A model generated the notes under the pieces. The model ran no database searches and was not told the DNA's origin. It saw nothing but the letters and a program-made list of their open reading frames with translations. From contig JAUJYZ010001316.1 of assembly GCA_033675265.1 (NCBI GenBank), forward strand, positions 372,001 through 436,000: a DNA stretch of 64,000 nt. Reading direction: 5' to 3'. This DNA is from Actinostola sp. cb2023 (Eukaryota > Cnidaria > Anthozoa > Actiniaria > Actinostolidae). The position numbers and the translations under genes are program-made. The first letter of the stretch is position 1. Every line of letters starts with the position of its first letter. Shown here piece after piece: positions 53,565 to 64,000 of this stretch.

Positions 53565-56500
53565 TACTACTACATTGTAGTACTACTACTACACATGTAC
53601 TACTACTACTACTACTACTACTACATTGTACTACTACTACTACTACTACTACTAATAATAATAATAATAATAACAATAAGATAGGCATTTATATAGCACT
53701 TGCACTGTAGCTCTTATACAAAGCTCTTAGTGCTTATAAGATCCCATCATAAATAATTGAATGATAAAATAAACATTAGTACTGTACATGGCATGGTTTT
53801 GGTTACGCTGTATTCTTAATATCATTCACATGTTGTCGTCTAATTTCCAGTTCCCACATTTAAAGAAAATGTGACAAAGTTTCACGTAGCCCTAACCTCA
53901 CACTACAGTGAAAACAACAACAGCAACCTTTATAATCCCGATGACATGAAAGCATTTGCTGATAAATATGCACCAGGCCTCTTCGATGAAATTCTTGGTT
54001 GCATCAGCGATAAACGAGGTGAAATCTCCGCCAAAAGGAAAGATCAGCAGAGAGTTAGGACCGTTGTTATACTCCACAACCTATCATTTTTTAGAAACCA
54101 GGTATTTTAAAAATAATTTTCTAAAAAAATATCAATGTATTTTTCAGCATTACCAACACATTCTGTTTTAAAATTATGATGTTTTAAAAATCTTCAATAA
54201 TAGGTTTTTCACAGCAACCAGGCCAAAAAAACATAATTCCCAGAGGATAAAGATTATTTTGTATTGCCCTAAATGCTACTGTGAAAATTTTCAATAGAAC
54301 CTATGGTCTAATTCCAAGCTGGGACAAAACAATAAAAATCCCCTCTCCTGAGAATGAGGCCTTTTGATATTGTTTTATCATTCAGGTCATGGTTAATGAA
54401 AGCACATGATTTAGACTAAACTAGGATAACATCTTATTATCCAGGAATAAGACCAATTGGCTTTCCAGGAACCAGGCCTATATATATATGGCATTAAGAG
54501 CAAGGGGCACATAGATGTACTGCAAAGTACTAAATGTACAGATAACAAATAAATTAAATCAATAAATAATATAAGAATTATCACCTGACAATAATATTGA
54601 ATGTCACTGAAATCTTGATTACATGTAGAAAAACAATAAACTCCAAAGTGACAGTGGCCTGTACTTGGCAACCCATGGAACATCCAATCAGTGTCTCATG
54701 GCTGGTATGACATTGGGGTTCTCCATCCACCCAAGAACAGTCTATAGTAGAAAGAAAGACATGATACAGATTGGACAGGACATGATGACTAAGAAAATCC
54801 AAGATGCTGTGCAGGTTAGCTTCATAGCCATGTATACCAGATGAACACAATAAATTGATTTTGTCAACAGTGTACACATGTATTTAGTAAATGTTTGTTT
54901 TGGTTCTTTTGTTTATAAAGATAATGTATTTTCTATACCGTGTAATGTCTTCCAATCGCAACTGTTTCTTTTAACAAAAATATATTCGAATCTGCAGGAA
55001 AAACAGTTGATCATTGCAGTCATAGATGATTTTCACTGTATTCACACTATCCAGGATCCAAAATACAATCAAACAAGCACCTGTATACATATGACCACAG
55101 AAATTGTAGATATTCATTCACACTTGCCAGCATTTGAAATTCCTCAAAACACAGAGTTGTGGAGATTAATCAGACAAGATGCCATGGAGGAATAGACATT
55201 GGGGCCACACAGTGCTTTATGCAGCAAGTTTTGAAATGTTTCTTCAGAAAGTCATTTCTTGAATCACTGCCTGATGAGAGTATAAAACATTCAACATGGA
55301 AAATTCACAAGAAAGTGCTGAGCACCTGAGGTAAAAATAGACAACAATAATGAATCCACTCAATAGCATGTCTATACGTCCAATATATATATATATATAT
55401 ACGTCTTGTTTTCTAGATGAACCCTTCAGTAACAATCACATGCACATGAAAACAAATAATCAAATCATATTTTAAACAGGTGTTACACGAATCCAGTCCG
55501 ACGAGAGCTTGACACATTGAAGACTACATGGCTCATTGATGAGTTTGAACATCCACTGAAATCTCTAAACAACTATAAGCAAGCAATTCTCAATATGTTG
55601 GACAAATCTCCTGCTCTTGTAGAGTATTTGTCACACAACCTCCTTGTTCTATCTGGAGACTGGCCAACATGGTACTTTATCAAGAAGATTATAGCCCAGG
55701 TACAGTATTACAAATTGTGAATGTGTTTTGAAGTTTTAGATCCATTTGAATGTCGTCAGACTTTATGCCAAATATACTCAAGATTGTATTTGTTTTCAGT
55801 GGAATCCAAACACAGACAGAGAAGTTCTACTAAACATTGTTCCATGGCAAGGTCCATTTCATGTATCATACAACTTTCAGCAAAACATTGTCTTAATATA
55901 TAGATTTTTCTTCGAGCCACTTTATAAAGGTATTTTTGGGAAAAGGAAAATCCTGGCAAGGAAACCCAAGCCATTCAGAATCAGCTCATTGATAACAGCA
56001 TGCTTTGGTGGATGGTTAATGATAAGAAATACTATCCTGGGTCACTTTGGCAACAGATACAAGAACACAGAATATGCAGCACTCATATATCTCCTTGATG
56101 AAGTCGTACCACTTGTATTCTACTTCTATCCTGTAATATTCCGGGCCTCCAATTACGAGATGTACAAAACATGTCTAGCAAGAGTTGCTTTAGTGTTTAT
56201 CATTCACTGCCGTCGCCACTATGACAAAGCTACACTGGCACAAATAAGTGATATTCTGTATCATGAGCTGGTGTCACCAGACCTGAAAGACGTAACAAAT
56301 GCTGGGCTTAATGTATTTACAGAGAAGAAGGTGGAAGTTTTCCATTCAGTTTTAAGAAGGTACAATGTAAATACTTTTAGATTCACGATTCAAAATTGAC
56401 ATAGCATTGTGTATGAATATATACATGTATGTACAATGTACAAAATGTATATGTAATATAACATGCTCTGATTAGGCGTAGTATAAAACACTTGAGCTTG

Positions 56501-57837
56501 TCTGCATGAATATAGTGCCGGTGCTCAGTCAGTGATACAAACACAATCAGAATTGTAGAGCACTCAAGAAGCAAGAGAGACACTCGGCTGAAACTCTTGT
56601 TCTCAAGCTTGATTTTCTCTTGATCTATAACTCCAATCGTGTTTATTGTTTGCTTTCATTGAGCTGATAAAAATCCAATCACAATTTCTACCAATTGCCC
56701 TTCAAACAACCAGAGAGTATTCTATTGAAAACTTGTCATGCAGCTGATAAAAATTCCTCATGGGCCAGAAATGATGTCTATTGAAACCAAGACATTTCAC
56801 AGTATGTAGACATGCTAAAGTGCTTTGTATTGCTAATTATAAATATAAATCTTAACAATCATCACAACAGGAACATAGAGCCATGGTATTCACCTGAACA
56901 AATTACACAGTCTGCATACACACTTAATGGGCTCCGTTTCAACACCGCCTTTGAAGAATGGTTTGTTCCCGAGTATGCCAGAGGTGTAGGCAAAAAGGAC
57001 TACACAGCACTTTGTGGCATCGCTGCAGAAGTAATGGTTGATCTCTTTGGTGACCTGTGGAATTCCATTGAAACTGCTGTCAAACTGCCAAGAGGAAGGA
57101 AAAAATACCAGGTAAAAATTCTACTTTTTTTTTAGAATAAAAGCTCACATTTGTCCGCTGCCAGAAAATAAATTGCATTATGCATACAGTCAGATATCAA
57201 TTTTATCATCATTCAGACTTGACATTCAATTTCTATGATGAATAGTGACGACCGTTGTATGCATGTATAATATCATATTTAATTTTATTTGGGTTAGGTT
57301 TCAGTGAATGGAACGAAATAAACATATGACCTTGCTCAGTTGAATGAACACATAAACTGATAAATATGCACACAATAATTACATTTACACGTGTTGTTAA
57401 CCTTTCAGCCATATTACTTACCAACTTGGGATACAACTGTCAATCAACTAAGTCTCCCAATGGGCTATTCCTGTCTTGGACGGGAACCAGATCCAGCTAG
57501 AAGCTGTGACTTGTGCGCGAACAATGACAACTTTGGTGTTGAGATACTGAACTGTGGGCATTCTTTCCACGCTATCTGCCAAAACGATGTAGAAGGATGT
57601 CCAATATGTATTGAAATGATCACCAAGAAGATTTCAGATCACGCCAATACATTCAACCGGGGTCTTATAGCAAAGAGGGAAGAGGCAGAAGAAGACGATG
57701 ACGAAGGTGATTCAGACGACAACGACAACGACGACGACGATATGGATGACCCATCACGACAGGCCGAATATTACCATTCTGAGAACTTTCGTGGAAATCT
57801 TCTTCAACGATTTCATTCGAGATGTCGTGAGGAATAG
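52525..57837 (+). CDS. Multi-exon DDE-like protein with C-terminal RING-H2 finger
   Basis: Predicted exons: 52525-52881, 53173-53383, 53851-54101, 54629-54814, 54998-~55330, 55480-55699, 55800-56359, 56871-57111, 57409-57837. All visible sites are GT-AG with consistent phases except around 55190. Domains in order: a Cys/His-rich N-terminus with two ICHKHL motifs; a coiled coil (LAEKLEEQNHLLEKENKELI); a conserved core with IIAVIDDFHCIHT, LVLSGDWPTWYFIKK and TEKKVEVFHSVLRR, a possible D-D-E triad; a C-terminal RING-H2 (CDLC, NCGHSFHAIC, CPIC); and an Asp-rich tail. An in-frame TAG at 55193 is followed by good coding in the next frame (GIDIGATQCFMQQVLKCFF), so a one-base deletion is likely. It sits inside 9-bp-duplicated TIRs, so it is probably the transposase. 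Family unnamed. Confidence 0.75.
52930..53117 (-). mobile_element. Hairpin-headed TIR element, locus 5 (compact)
   Basis: Lies in the first intron of the RING gene. A body of ~85 bp (52930-53013) has short ends (TGTATGATAT / CGTATGATAT). CCAATCAGA (reverse complement at 52969-52977) lies near one end. Outside the other end is a hairpin at 53022-53117 with arms CAATTTGAAATAATTT...TTCAAAG and complement. The internal GTGCAAATTA is also found in the hairpin arm. Confidence 0.6.
53491..53672 (+). repeat. (AAT)n / (ACT)n compound microsatellite
   Basis: About 27 AAT/ATA units followed by ACT/TAC runs interrupted by palindromic TACATTGTA and ACATGT steps, then AAT again. Lies in intron 2 of the RING gene and creates spurious poly-Ile and poly-Val open frames. 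Confidence 0.95.
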
Positions 57838-58199
57838 GTAATATGCATCCAGAAGTAAATATCCATGCCGATTGATCATTTAATACTGCAATCTGTTCGA
57901 TTCTTTGTGTATAAAATTCTTGAAGTTATGTAGTCTCGGCGTGCCTTCTGAGACAAAATAGTCAAAATATCCAACTCTGAATTTGCAAACTGCACAAAAG
58001 TGAAACAGAAACTTCTCTTTACTTTTCAGAAACCAAAGTCATGCCATTAAAATATCTGAAAGTAGCTTAAGAGAGGCGTATGAGATAGTTTTCTGTTCAA
58101 CTGCAGCAATCCACGTGTTATTCTAGCCGCCATCTTGGATCTGAATTTCGCAAGTACTAATGCGCATGCGTGCAGTTTTTCCGCTCTGCTCTTCGCATC

Positions 58200-58490
58200 G
58201 GCAATCTGAGGCTTGAGTTATTTTGAATCCATCTATGAATCAGAAATAAATCAGTTCGCACAATCAAGTACGATTCGCACAAATGTATAGTTAATCTTGC
58301 TTCATAAACTCATGAATAATTAATGAGCATTCAATCCAATGACATCTAGGAAATCAGTCACGTGAATGGACCTTTATATCCCAGTAATATACCATCATTC
58401 TTAAAGCCCGGGGGATTTGATGTCGGTCCCAGGGGAAAGCGGGGCTGAATGAGCAAAACCATTGTTATGATAATGATGAATTCTCTCGGG
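58200..58490. other. No gene recognised
   Basis: Flank of the RING element. The first 35 bases (ATCTGAGGCTTGAGTTATTTTG) resemble 51477-51500 upstream of the element. Confidence 0.4.
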
Positions 58491-58491
58491 T

Positions 58492-58610
58492 ACATGTGTA
58501 CATTTTGTAAGCTTAGGGTCTTTATCAGTGAATTTCTAATGAGATATAAAGATTTCTCTCATTAGAAATTCACTGATAAAGACCCTAAAGCTTACAAAAT
58601 GTACACATGT
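58492..58610. repeat. Near-perfect 53-bp hairpin
   Basis: Left arm 58492-58544 and right arm 58557-58610 are inverted copies (ACATGTGTACATTTTGTAAG and complement) with a single extra base. The loop is TATAAAGATTTC (12 nt). The near-identity of the arms points to recent origin. Confidence 0.95.
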
Positions 58611-58619
58611 TATAAAGTA

Positions 58620-59760
58620 CCTAGATCATTCATTCGATGACATATTGAGTTAGTTACACAACAAAACATAATCATGCAATGCTTTATTTAAACATTCAAC
58701 TTATTCAAATATATATTTTAGTGCAGTGATATACAAGCATGTAAACTACGACATTACTTGAAATTGAAGGTACAATTATTAAACACAGAGTTGGCTATCA
58801 TAGATGAAACATGTTGCTTAGGAGTTCATCCGAAATCACAAAATTGGGTACGTCGGAATGTACTTAGTCTAAAGATAAAATCAGAAAAAAGTAAATTGTA
58901 AATGGTTTAACGTATACTAATAACTGAAATATAAATTAAAAGTTTTACTGCTTCAGCTCCATTACCCTCGTCCAAATGACGTTGAAGTCCACATATTAAA
59001 CTATACAAAGTTCTAGGCGGATATCGCTGTACATACTCTTTGCAAACCTCTTGCACAAATTTCGTGAATGAGCCAAAAGTTCAAGGACTCCGCCGATATG
59101 TTCACAATATAAGTTTCTAGACCTTAAATCCAATCTCTTCCAAACCAGGGTTTTTATTTGTCCTTCCACTTTGCCAAGAGGCAAAACTTTTGAATGACCA
59201 TTTCGTCAGTTACATAGCGTGTGGAGGTAGGAACAGATTTCTCTAGGAAAGCTTGCTCTTCTAATGCACTTTTTTATTTACGAAAGACTCGCTTTGGAGG
59301 CATTCTAGGTTTAGTCGTTAGTGCCTTGACGAGAATGAATACTAACGCCAGAAGTGTTAAACAGTTTTTAAAAATAGGTTGATTTTAGTCCATGAAGGCC
59401 GGAATCTTCCCCTAGAGAATTGATTAATCATAATTTTTCTTCTTCTTTGTTTCGTCATGGGATTTCGAATAGAAGCCGTTCGAAGCTCATTAATTATTTA
59501 TACATGAAACGTCAGGGGGAAAAGTGAAACTGAACTCAGTGAACCTTGTTACAGTATCCGTTGGCGCGCATCAAATGTAATGCCGATTTTTCGCCGAAGA
59601 TTGTCGGTTTTTCGTAACAACTTCGGTGTTTATTCGAGCCGGAATGTAATAGTACCATGAGAGAGGAGGAAGCGGGTGCTAAGAGAGTGTGGCGAGTTCG
59701 AATTTCGAATTCTAATGAGTTAAAATCAAGCGGTCCTGAATGTTAATGAGGGCTCAGCTG
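58620..59760. other. No gene recognised
   Basis: Unique sequence. The minus open frame 58996-59184 lacks a motif and fits no neighbour. Confidence 0.4.
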
Positions 59761-61736
59761 ATTATCATTTGACATGTGAGATTTCCAACCTCTTCCCGAA
59801 CCCTAAATCTTGATGGGCAGTTCGAAGAATGTGAGTCTTCCATTCATCAATTTTAGGGACTGCAATGTCAAAATCGTGTTGAATCTCTTCTTGGATGCCG
59901 CTACCACTACAAACAAACGAATAGAACAAAGAGACAAATGTAAAATGTTATCACTTACAATACATGTGGGAAATCTTACCCGAAATTAATTGCTGGTGAT
60001 GCCATTGACAACTGAATATCGAGTATGGCATTTTTGAAGCTTTCACAACGATCACAGCTCACGTTGTGCTCATGTAAGCAACTTCCTTTGTAGTCAGGGT
60101 CGGTAGTACTCAGGGCATGGACACTACAGTGATCAGCGCATGGGTCAGCTATACAGACATGGATTTTGTAGTCTGCCTTTAGGTAGTTCTTAGCAGCTCT
60201 AAGACGATTCTTGATGTCCACATATTTGTTTTCTTCCAGCCCTGAAACAAAACTGGTTTTAGTATTGTTTTACAATAGCATTCCAGAAAAGTTGAAATTG
60301 CAACTGCACGTGAGCAAAATAAATCCACCGTTTTGCGCTTTTATTCCCAGCATGGAAAGCAGTATAAATAACTCCACAAGTTGAATTGTTATTACCTAGT
60401 TGCGAGAGCTTATTGGTTATTTCCTCTAGAGTACAAACTGCAAATACTCCATCAGTTTTTGTACTGTCCAGTCCTGCAAGTAACCTTTTCTGTGATGCTG
60501 CACATATCTGTAGTATCTCTATATTTTCTGGAAGTATGCCGTTCATACATGAGACTAACAAACAGCGAAAAGTGTTAATAATGATTCAATCAAATCGTAT
60601 AATTTTATCAACCAGATTACCTTAAGTATACTAAACAAAGTTGAAAGCCCAAGTGCTGTAATGCCAGACTCGGAGCAAAAGGAATGGTACAGCTGAATAA
60701 GTTTGGATGTTATAGCCGTCCTCACCACGTTCGGGATCTCGATTTTCTCGCCATCTGAAAGTTTCAGTATTCTTGTTCCGTATGCTACATCTTGGAGAAA
60801 CGTTGGACTTGCAATAAAGTCTAGAAAGTGATCAACCTTTGATGGGTCCAGGCGACTGTGTTGAATAGTCGGTAGCTAAATTACATGACCAGGACTAGTA
60901 AGGGCGGCATGTTTGCGAGCTTCGTCTATCGTCCACTTTGTGAAACCGGGTATCTGTCACAACAACTCAGATTTGGTATAATCAACGACAAAGATGGACA
61001 ATATTTGTTGTCGAGTGTACCATGATGTGGCCTCGTCGTACAACTTGATAAGCCGTGAATGCAATATATTTTCGGGTACGTCAACATCAGATGATTGTCG
61101 GCCAAAATGTTGTGTTATGTTCTGAACCAGCCAGGTAGACTTTCCACAAGCAATCGCGTCAAGTACCGTCTCAACAACCTGCACAGCTTTGTGCTTGTAA
61201 TAGCGACTGGTTGTGGCATAAATATCTGTGACCTCTGAGCTCACACTGCCGTTTGATGAAATTCTTAAGAAATGATTTAAAGAGCGCAGTTTGTCTAGAA
61301 CCAATGGAGTAGGTTGCCATTCTAATGATGTCTCTCCTTCATCAATGGTCGACTCCTGAGATGCAGAAGATAATACGGCCCGGATTCACTAGCAGCTTTA
61401 CTGATTCCTTATTTATTTGATACCGTTTCAGTAGGTTCCACCTGAAATATTGAAATATACTCGAGTTCATGTCTATGCATGTGAAAACGTTACCCCAGCT
61501 GATTTAATACGAATGACTAACTAGTTTTAGTTTGTGTAGCAAGTAAACTCTAAATAAAAAAGTAAGCTACTATTATACATTTTTTATAATAATAACAATT
61601 ATTGTTTCTTTCTTCTTTTCTTTCTTTCTTTCTTCTTTTTTCTTGTTTTCTTTCTTATTCATTTTTAAATATAAACTAAAGTCCTTCTTGGTCATCTATA
61701 TGCAACTGAAGCGAATATTTGCACGAATAAGCACAG

Positions 61737-62330
61737 GCAGTCCAACCATTGCTTCTGAGGCGACTAAATAATAAATAAAAACATATTTGCGTCTTTTTGA
61801 TGGGTTTGCTGTGGTAGAGCGCGAGCGAAATACGTCTTATGTTTGGCTCCGTGTGCTGAGTAACGTCTTATGTTGGGCTCCCTGTGTGCGTTCTGCAGGA
61901 CGTGCCTGCACAAATATAGTGTACATTTTTGCAGCCGCGTCTTGTGGAATGCATACAGGGAGCCCAACATTATTCATTTCTATGCACAGGAAACCCAACA
62001 AGGTATTGCTCGAGCGCGCTCTACAACAGGGAACCTATTAAAAAAGGCGTTCGCATTCAAATACTTCATTTTATTTATTATAAGTAGCCTCAGAAGCAAT
62101 GGTTGGCCTGCCTGTTGCGGAACTGAGAGGCAGCCCAACCATTTCTTCTGAAGCCACTATGCATGATAAACAAATATGTGTGCGTCTTTTTATGGGTTTC
62201 CTGTTGTTGAGCGCGCGCCATACCTATTATGTTGGTTTCCTTGTGCTCATCGCACAAATGCAGCATGGGACGTGCACCGAGGAGATCAACGTAAAATACA
62301 CTCATACCAAATACTTACAGTATAACTAGA
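61737..62330. mobile_element. Two short TIR elements in tandem inside an intron
   Basis: Copy 1 (61737-62112) has 30-bp ends (GGCAGTCCAACCATTGCTTC and GGCAGGCCAACCATTGCTTC on the other strand). Copy 2 begins at 62129 (GGCAGCCCAACCATTTCTTC) and repeats the first ~150 bases of copy 1 before diverging. It reaches the neighbouring exon at about 62319. Only 16 bases separate them. They lie in the intron of the minus-strand gene. Confidence 0.8.
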
Positions 62331-62765
62331 GTCATCAGCTGATAAAAGGTCACTTGGTCCTGGTTCATTTGGTGGAGGAAGAGCCGTTTCTTGTGTAAGT
62401 GCAGGTTCGGTCTCAGTTTCAGAGATTATATTTTCAGTGTACTCAGAACTGTGATCGCTGCGACAACTTGTGCATATCCCTGTATACAGTATATAATGTA
62501 TACAATTATCAATTCTTGAAATTATATGAATGTATACAGCTAATTCAAAAAACTTTGTCCTAGGTTTTGTTGCATTATGGACTGGTCAATGCATGTATTA
62601 ATTTACATTGCGTTGCCGAAACTGAGATCATGGACGACTGTCAGGGCTTCCCTGATATTTGTTTGCGGGTATTGGAACTCCAATATAGAAGAAAACATAT
62701 AATTCGTAGAGACCACAATACATTTCGGTCTGGGAATGCAATATGCAATATTCAACAATCATATA

Positions 62766-62822
62766 TATGAAATGAATGGATGAATGAATGAATGAATGAA
62801 TGAATTGGTGGATGGATGGATT
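62766..62822 (+). repeat. GAAT/GGAT microsatellite
   Basis: GAATGAATGGATGAATGAAT-type run ending in TGGATGGATGG, in an intron of the minus-strand gene. Confidence 0.9.
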
Positions 62823-63189
62823 TTCAGAAAATTCCAATTAATAAACTCACAAGTTATATACATACCTGCGACAATGGGTACTAGTACCTTCCATTTCGTT
62901 TTGATTTATTTGCTCATCTTCAGATTCACTCCCCTTTCTGGCTTTTGATTACGGTTGCGGTGCAGAGGATGCTGGCACTTTCTACTTGACTTCCAATGTT
63001 CTCCCAGCACACATTGGTGTTTTGGACAGATTGTCATATTTTTGCCGTCTACATCATAAAAGCCAGCTCGTGAGAGAATCAATTCTCTTTCCGAAGCGAC
63101 AGATTGGGCAACTTTGAGACTTCTTAAATGAGCCCTCACGTCTTTCACGCATGATTGCAAAGGAAAGAAACCTTCAAAACTGGGATATC

Positions 63190-64000
63190 ATGATGAAATA
63201 TCACAGCGGCTATCGCAAAACGACGCAAATGAACATGAAAAATCCGAAGACCTCACTCCACAATAATGTTGCTCTAACCATACCACATAAAAAGTTCGAA
63301 GTGCGTGTATTGCAAATTCTGTGACAGATAATCCGAGTCTCACGTAGAGTCCGCTGGTCATGTCACGCATTCTTATGTCCATCCGCGCGCGTTGGGCAAA
63401 CATTAATGTGTTGTGCATCACGGCTTCGAGAATCATCACTGACATTAAAAACATTTGCTTGGGAGAATTTCGCTTTGTAAAAGCTGATATATGTGTCGAA
63501 GTCGGAAATTTGGAGAAAAACCACTGATGGGTGAGGAGACGTACATTAACCACAGCATGGACGAAGAGGACGAATTATGGACTTAAAGATCAACTTACAA
63601 AACGTTGTTAGTAAGGTTTGGAGGATTTGTTGACTAAATAAGACTGATTTTATCGAATGAGAACTGATCGATTTATTGTAATAATCGAGTTGTCATCTTC
63701 GAAGGTAATGGCATGTAATGGAACTTGATATCGCAGATATCATTCCAGATTGCATCATTCCAGACCAGGCTGGTCTAGATTAACCAAACAGTAAAAATGT
63801 TTTCCATAGAATGTCAAGGCTCGAAATAGGATCCTGGGCTTTTATGATGCAATGTCAATCAATAAACGTGAAGCAAAGTGATGAAGTTGTACACCCAATC
63901 CAACTTGTAAGGGAGCGAGTAAAACTCTAGGACGGGCGGCTTGCATAATAGCTTGTCCAATCGATGCTAATTTCAGATTTACATCTTTTCCCATTATGAT
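63190..64000. other. No gene recognised
   Basis: The minus open frame 63188-63553 (121 codons) has no recognisable motif and joins no exon of the neighbouring gene, though it could hold its 5' exon. Nothing else was seen to the window edge. Confidence 0.35.

Larger units (their letters stand above)
51598..58190 (+). mobile_element. 6.6-kb TIR transposon with RING/DDE-like gene
   Basis: The outer 34 bases of each end are identical inverted copies beginning AGCAGAGCGGAAAAACTGCA. After ~18 diverged bases a second identical block, TCCAAGATGGCGGC, appears in both ends. A perfect 9-bp duplication CTTCGCATC flanks the element (51589-51597 and 58191-58199). One multi-exon gene on plus occupies most of the interior. 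A 9-bp duplication fits Mutator-type and a few other superfamilies, but I could not match the protein to a Mutator transposase. Confidence 0.85.
59767..63180 (-). pseudogene. Broken multi-exon gene of an unclassified repetitive cnidarian family
   Basis: Exons inferred on minus: 63180-62866, 62479-62319, 61441-60621, 60554-60396, 60241-59980, 59906-59767. Blocks in order: SRAGFYDVDGKNMTICPKHQ, HWKSSRKCQHPLHRNRNQK, KTKWKVLVPIVA joined to GICTSCRSDHSSEYT (a Cys/His zinc module across an intron), WTIDEARKHAALTSPGHV, SKVDHFLDFIASPTFLQDV, LCSESGI-like text, AASQKRLLAGLDSTKTDG, NRLRAAKNYLKADYKIHVC, ADPCADHCSVHAL and DFDIAVPKIDEWKTHILRTA. I recall this arrangement from uncharacterised coral proteins, where further domains follow; here the gene ends early. 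Damage: a TAA at 62908-62910 within MSK*IKTK, a TAA near 61405, a shift near 61365, and stops near 60957 and 60880. Function unknown; a zinc-dependent nucleic-acid role is only a guess. Confidence 0.6.

Noticed and set aside
53377..53710. Open frames with poly-Ile and poly-Val
   Set aside because: Products of the AAT/ACT microsatellite in an intron of the RING gene; no protein-like sequence around them.
63188..63553. 121-codon minus frame as the first exon of the broken gene at 59.8-63.2 kb
   Set aside because: It is in a different frame from the first recognised exon block, with no donor/acceptor pair joining them, and has no recognisable motif.

Overview
The window looks like nuclear DNA of an invertebrate animal, most likely a cnidarian and probably an anthozoan (coral or sea anemone). 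It is AT-rich. Its recognisable genes have GT-AG introns, and almost everything identifiable is a transposable element of a type I associate with cnidarian genomes: BEL/Pao, DIRS-like tyrosine-recombinase retroelements, Kolobok, ISL2EU-like transposons, and many short inverted-repeat elements. I see no convincing single-copy host gene, no rRNA, no canonical tRNA and no CRISPR array. Taxon and family names rest on motifs recognised by eye, not on a search.

Layout. 1-8.4 kb: degenerate repeats, including a 1.7 kb foldback element (2981-4722) and a transposon-type integrase (5881-6700) that runs into a 20-bp minisatellite. 8.4-28.5 kb: a nested stack. A damaged BEL/Pao retrotransposon (8403-28498) is split inside its reverse transcriptase by a THAP/DDE + SWIM/YqaJ transposon (10440-25303, ISL2EU-like). 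That element is split inside its transposase by a TTAA-flanked Kolobok transposon (11517-19665) and by two hairpin-headed elements (19938-22318). Short elements sit in the Kolobok introns. 28.5-35 kb: gag-like and unclassified ORF remnants, a 5'-truncated LINE, a mariner-type short element, and a 685-bp internal-deletion derivative of the same Kolobok (33960-34644). 35.9-43.5 kb, minus strand: a broken tyrosine-recombinase retrotransposon (CCHC gag, RT, RNase H, recombinase) whose gag is invaded by inverted minisatellites. 43.5-51.5 kb: mostly non-coding, with short elements, a tRNA-like sequence, a C2H2 fragment and a histone-type stem-loop. 51.6-58.2 kb: a 6.6-kb element with 34-bp terminal inverted repeats and a 9-bp target duplication. 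It carries one multi-exon gene with a DDE-like core and a C-terminal RING-H2 finger. 58.2-64 kb: a long perfect hairpin and a broken multi-exon gene of an unclassified repetitive family on the minus strand.

How the parts work together. The Kolobok appears intact. Twelve exons splice into an open frame of 852 codons for the transposase. A convergent four-exon gene gives 282 codons joining a CXC-like cysteine-rich motif to a P2X7-type cytoplasmic 'ballast' domain. The ISL2EU-like element has the same plan: transposase on plus, accessory DNA-binding or nuclease gene on minus, meeting tail to tail. It is decayed, as is the BEL element around it, so insertion order and decay agree.

The strongest candidates for something undescribed are: (1) a Kolobok carrying a P2X7 ballast-domain gene as cargo; (2) the RING-H2/DDE-like element with 9-bp target duplications; (3) a recurring architecture at five loci, in which a hairpin lies just outside one terminal repeat and a CCAATCAGA box lies near the other, while the repeat and hairpin sequences differ at every locus.
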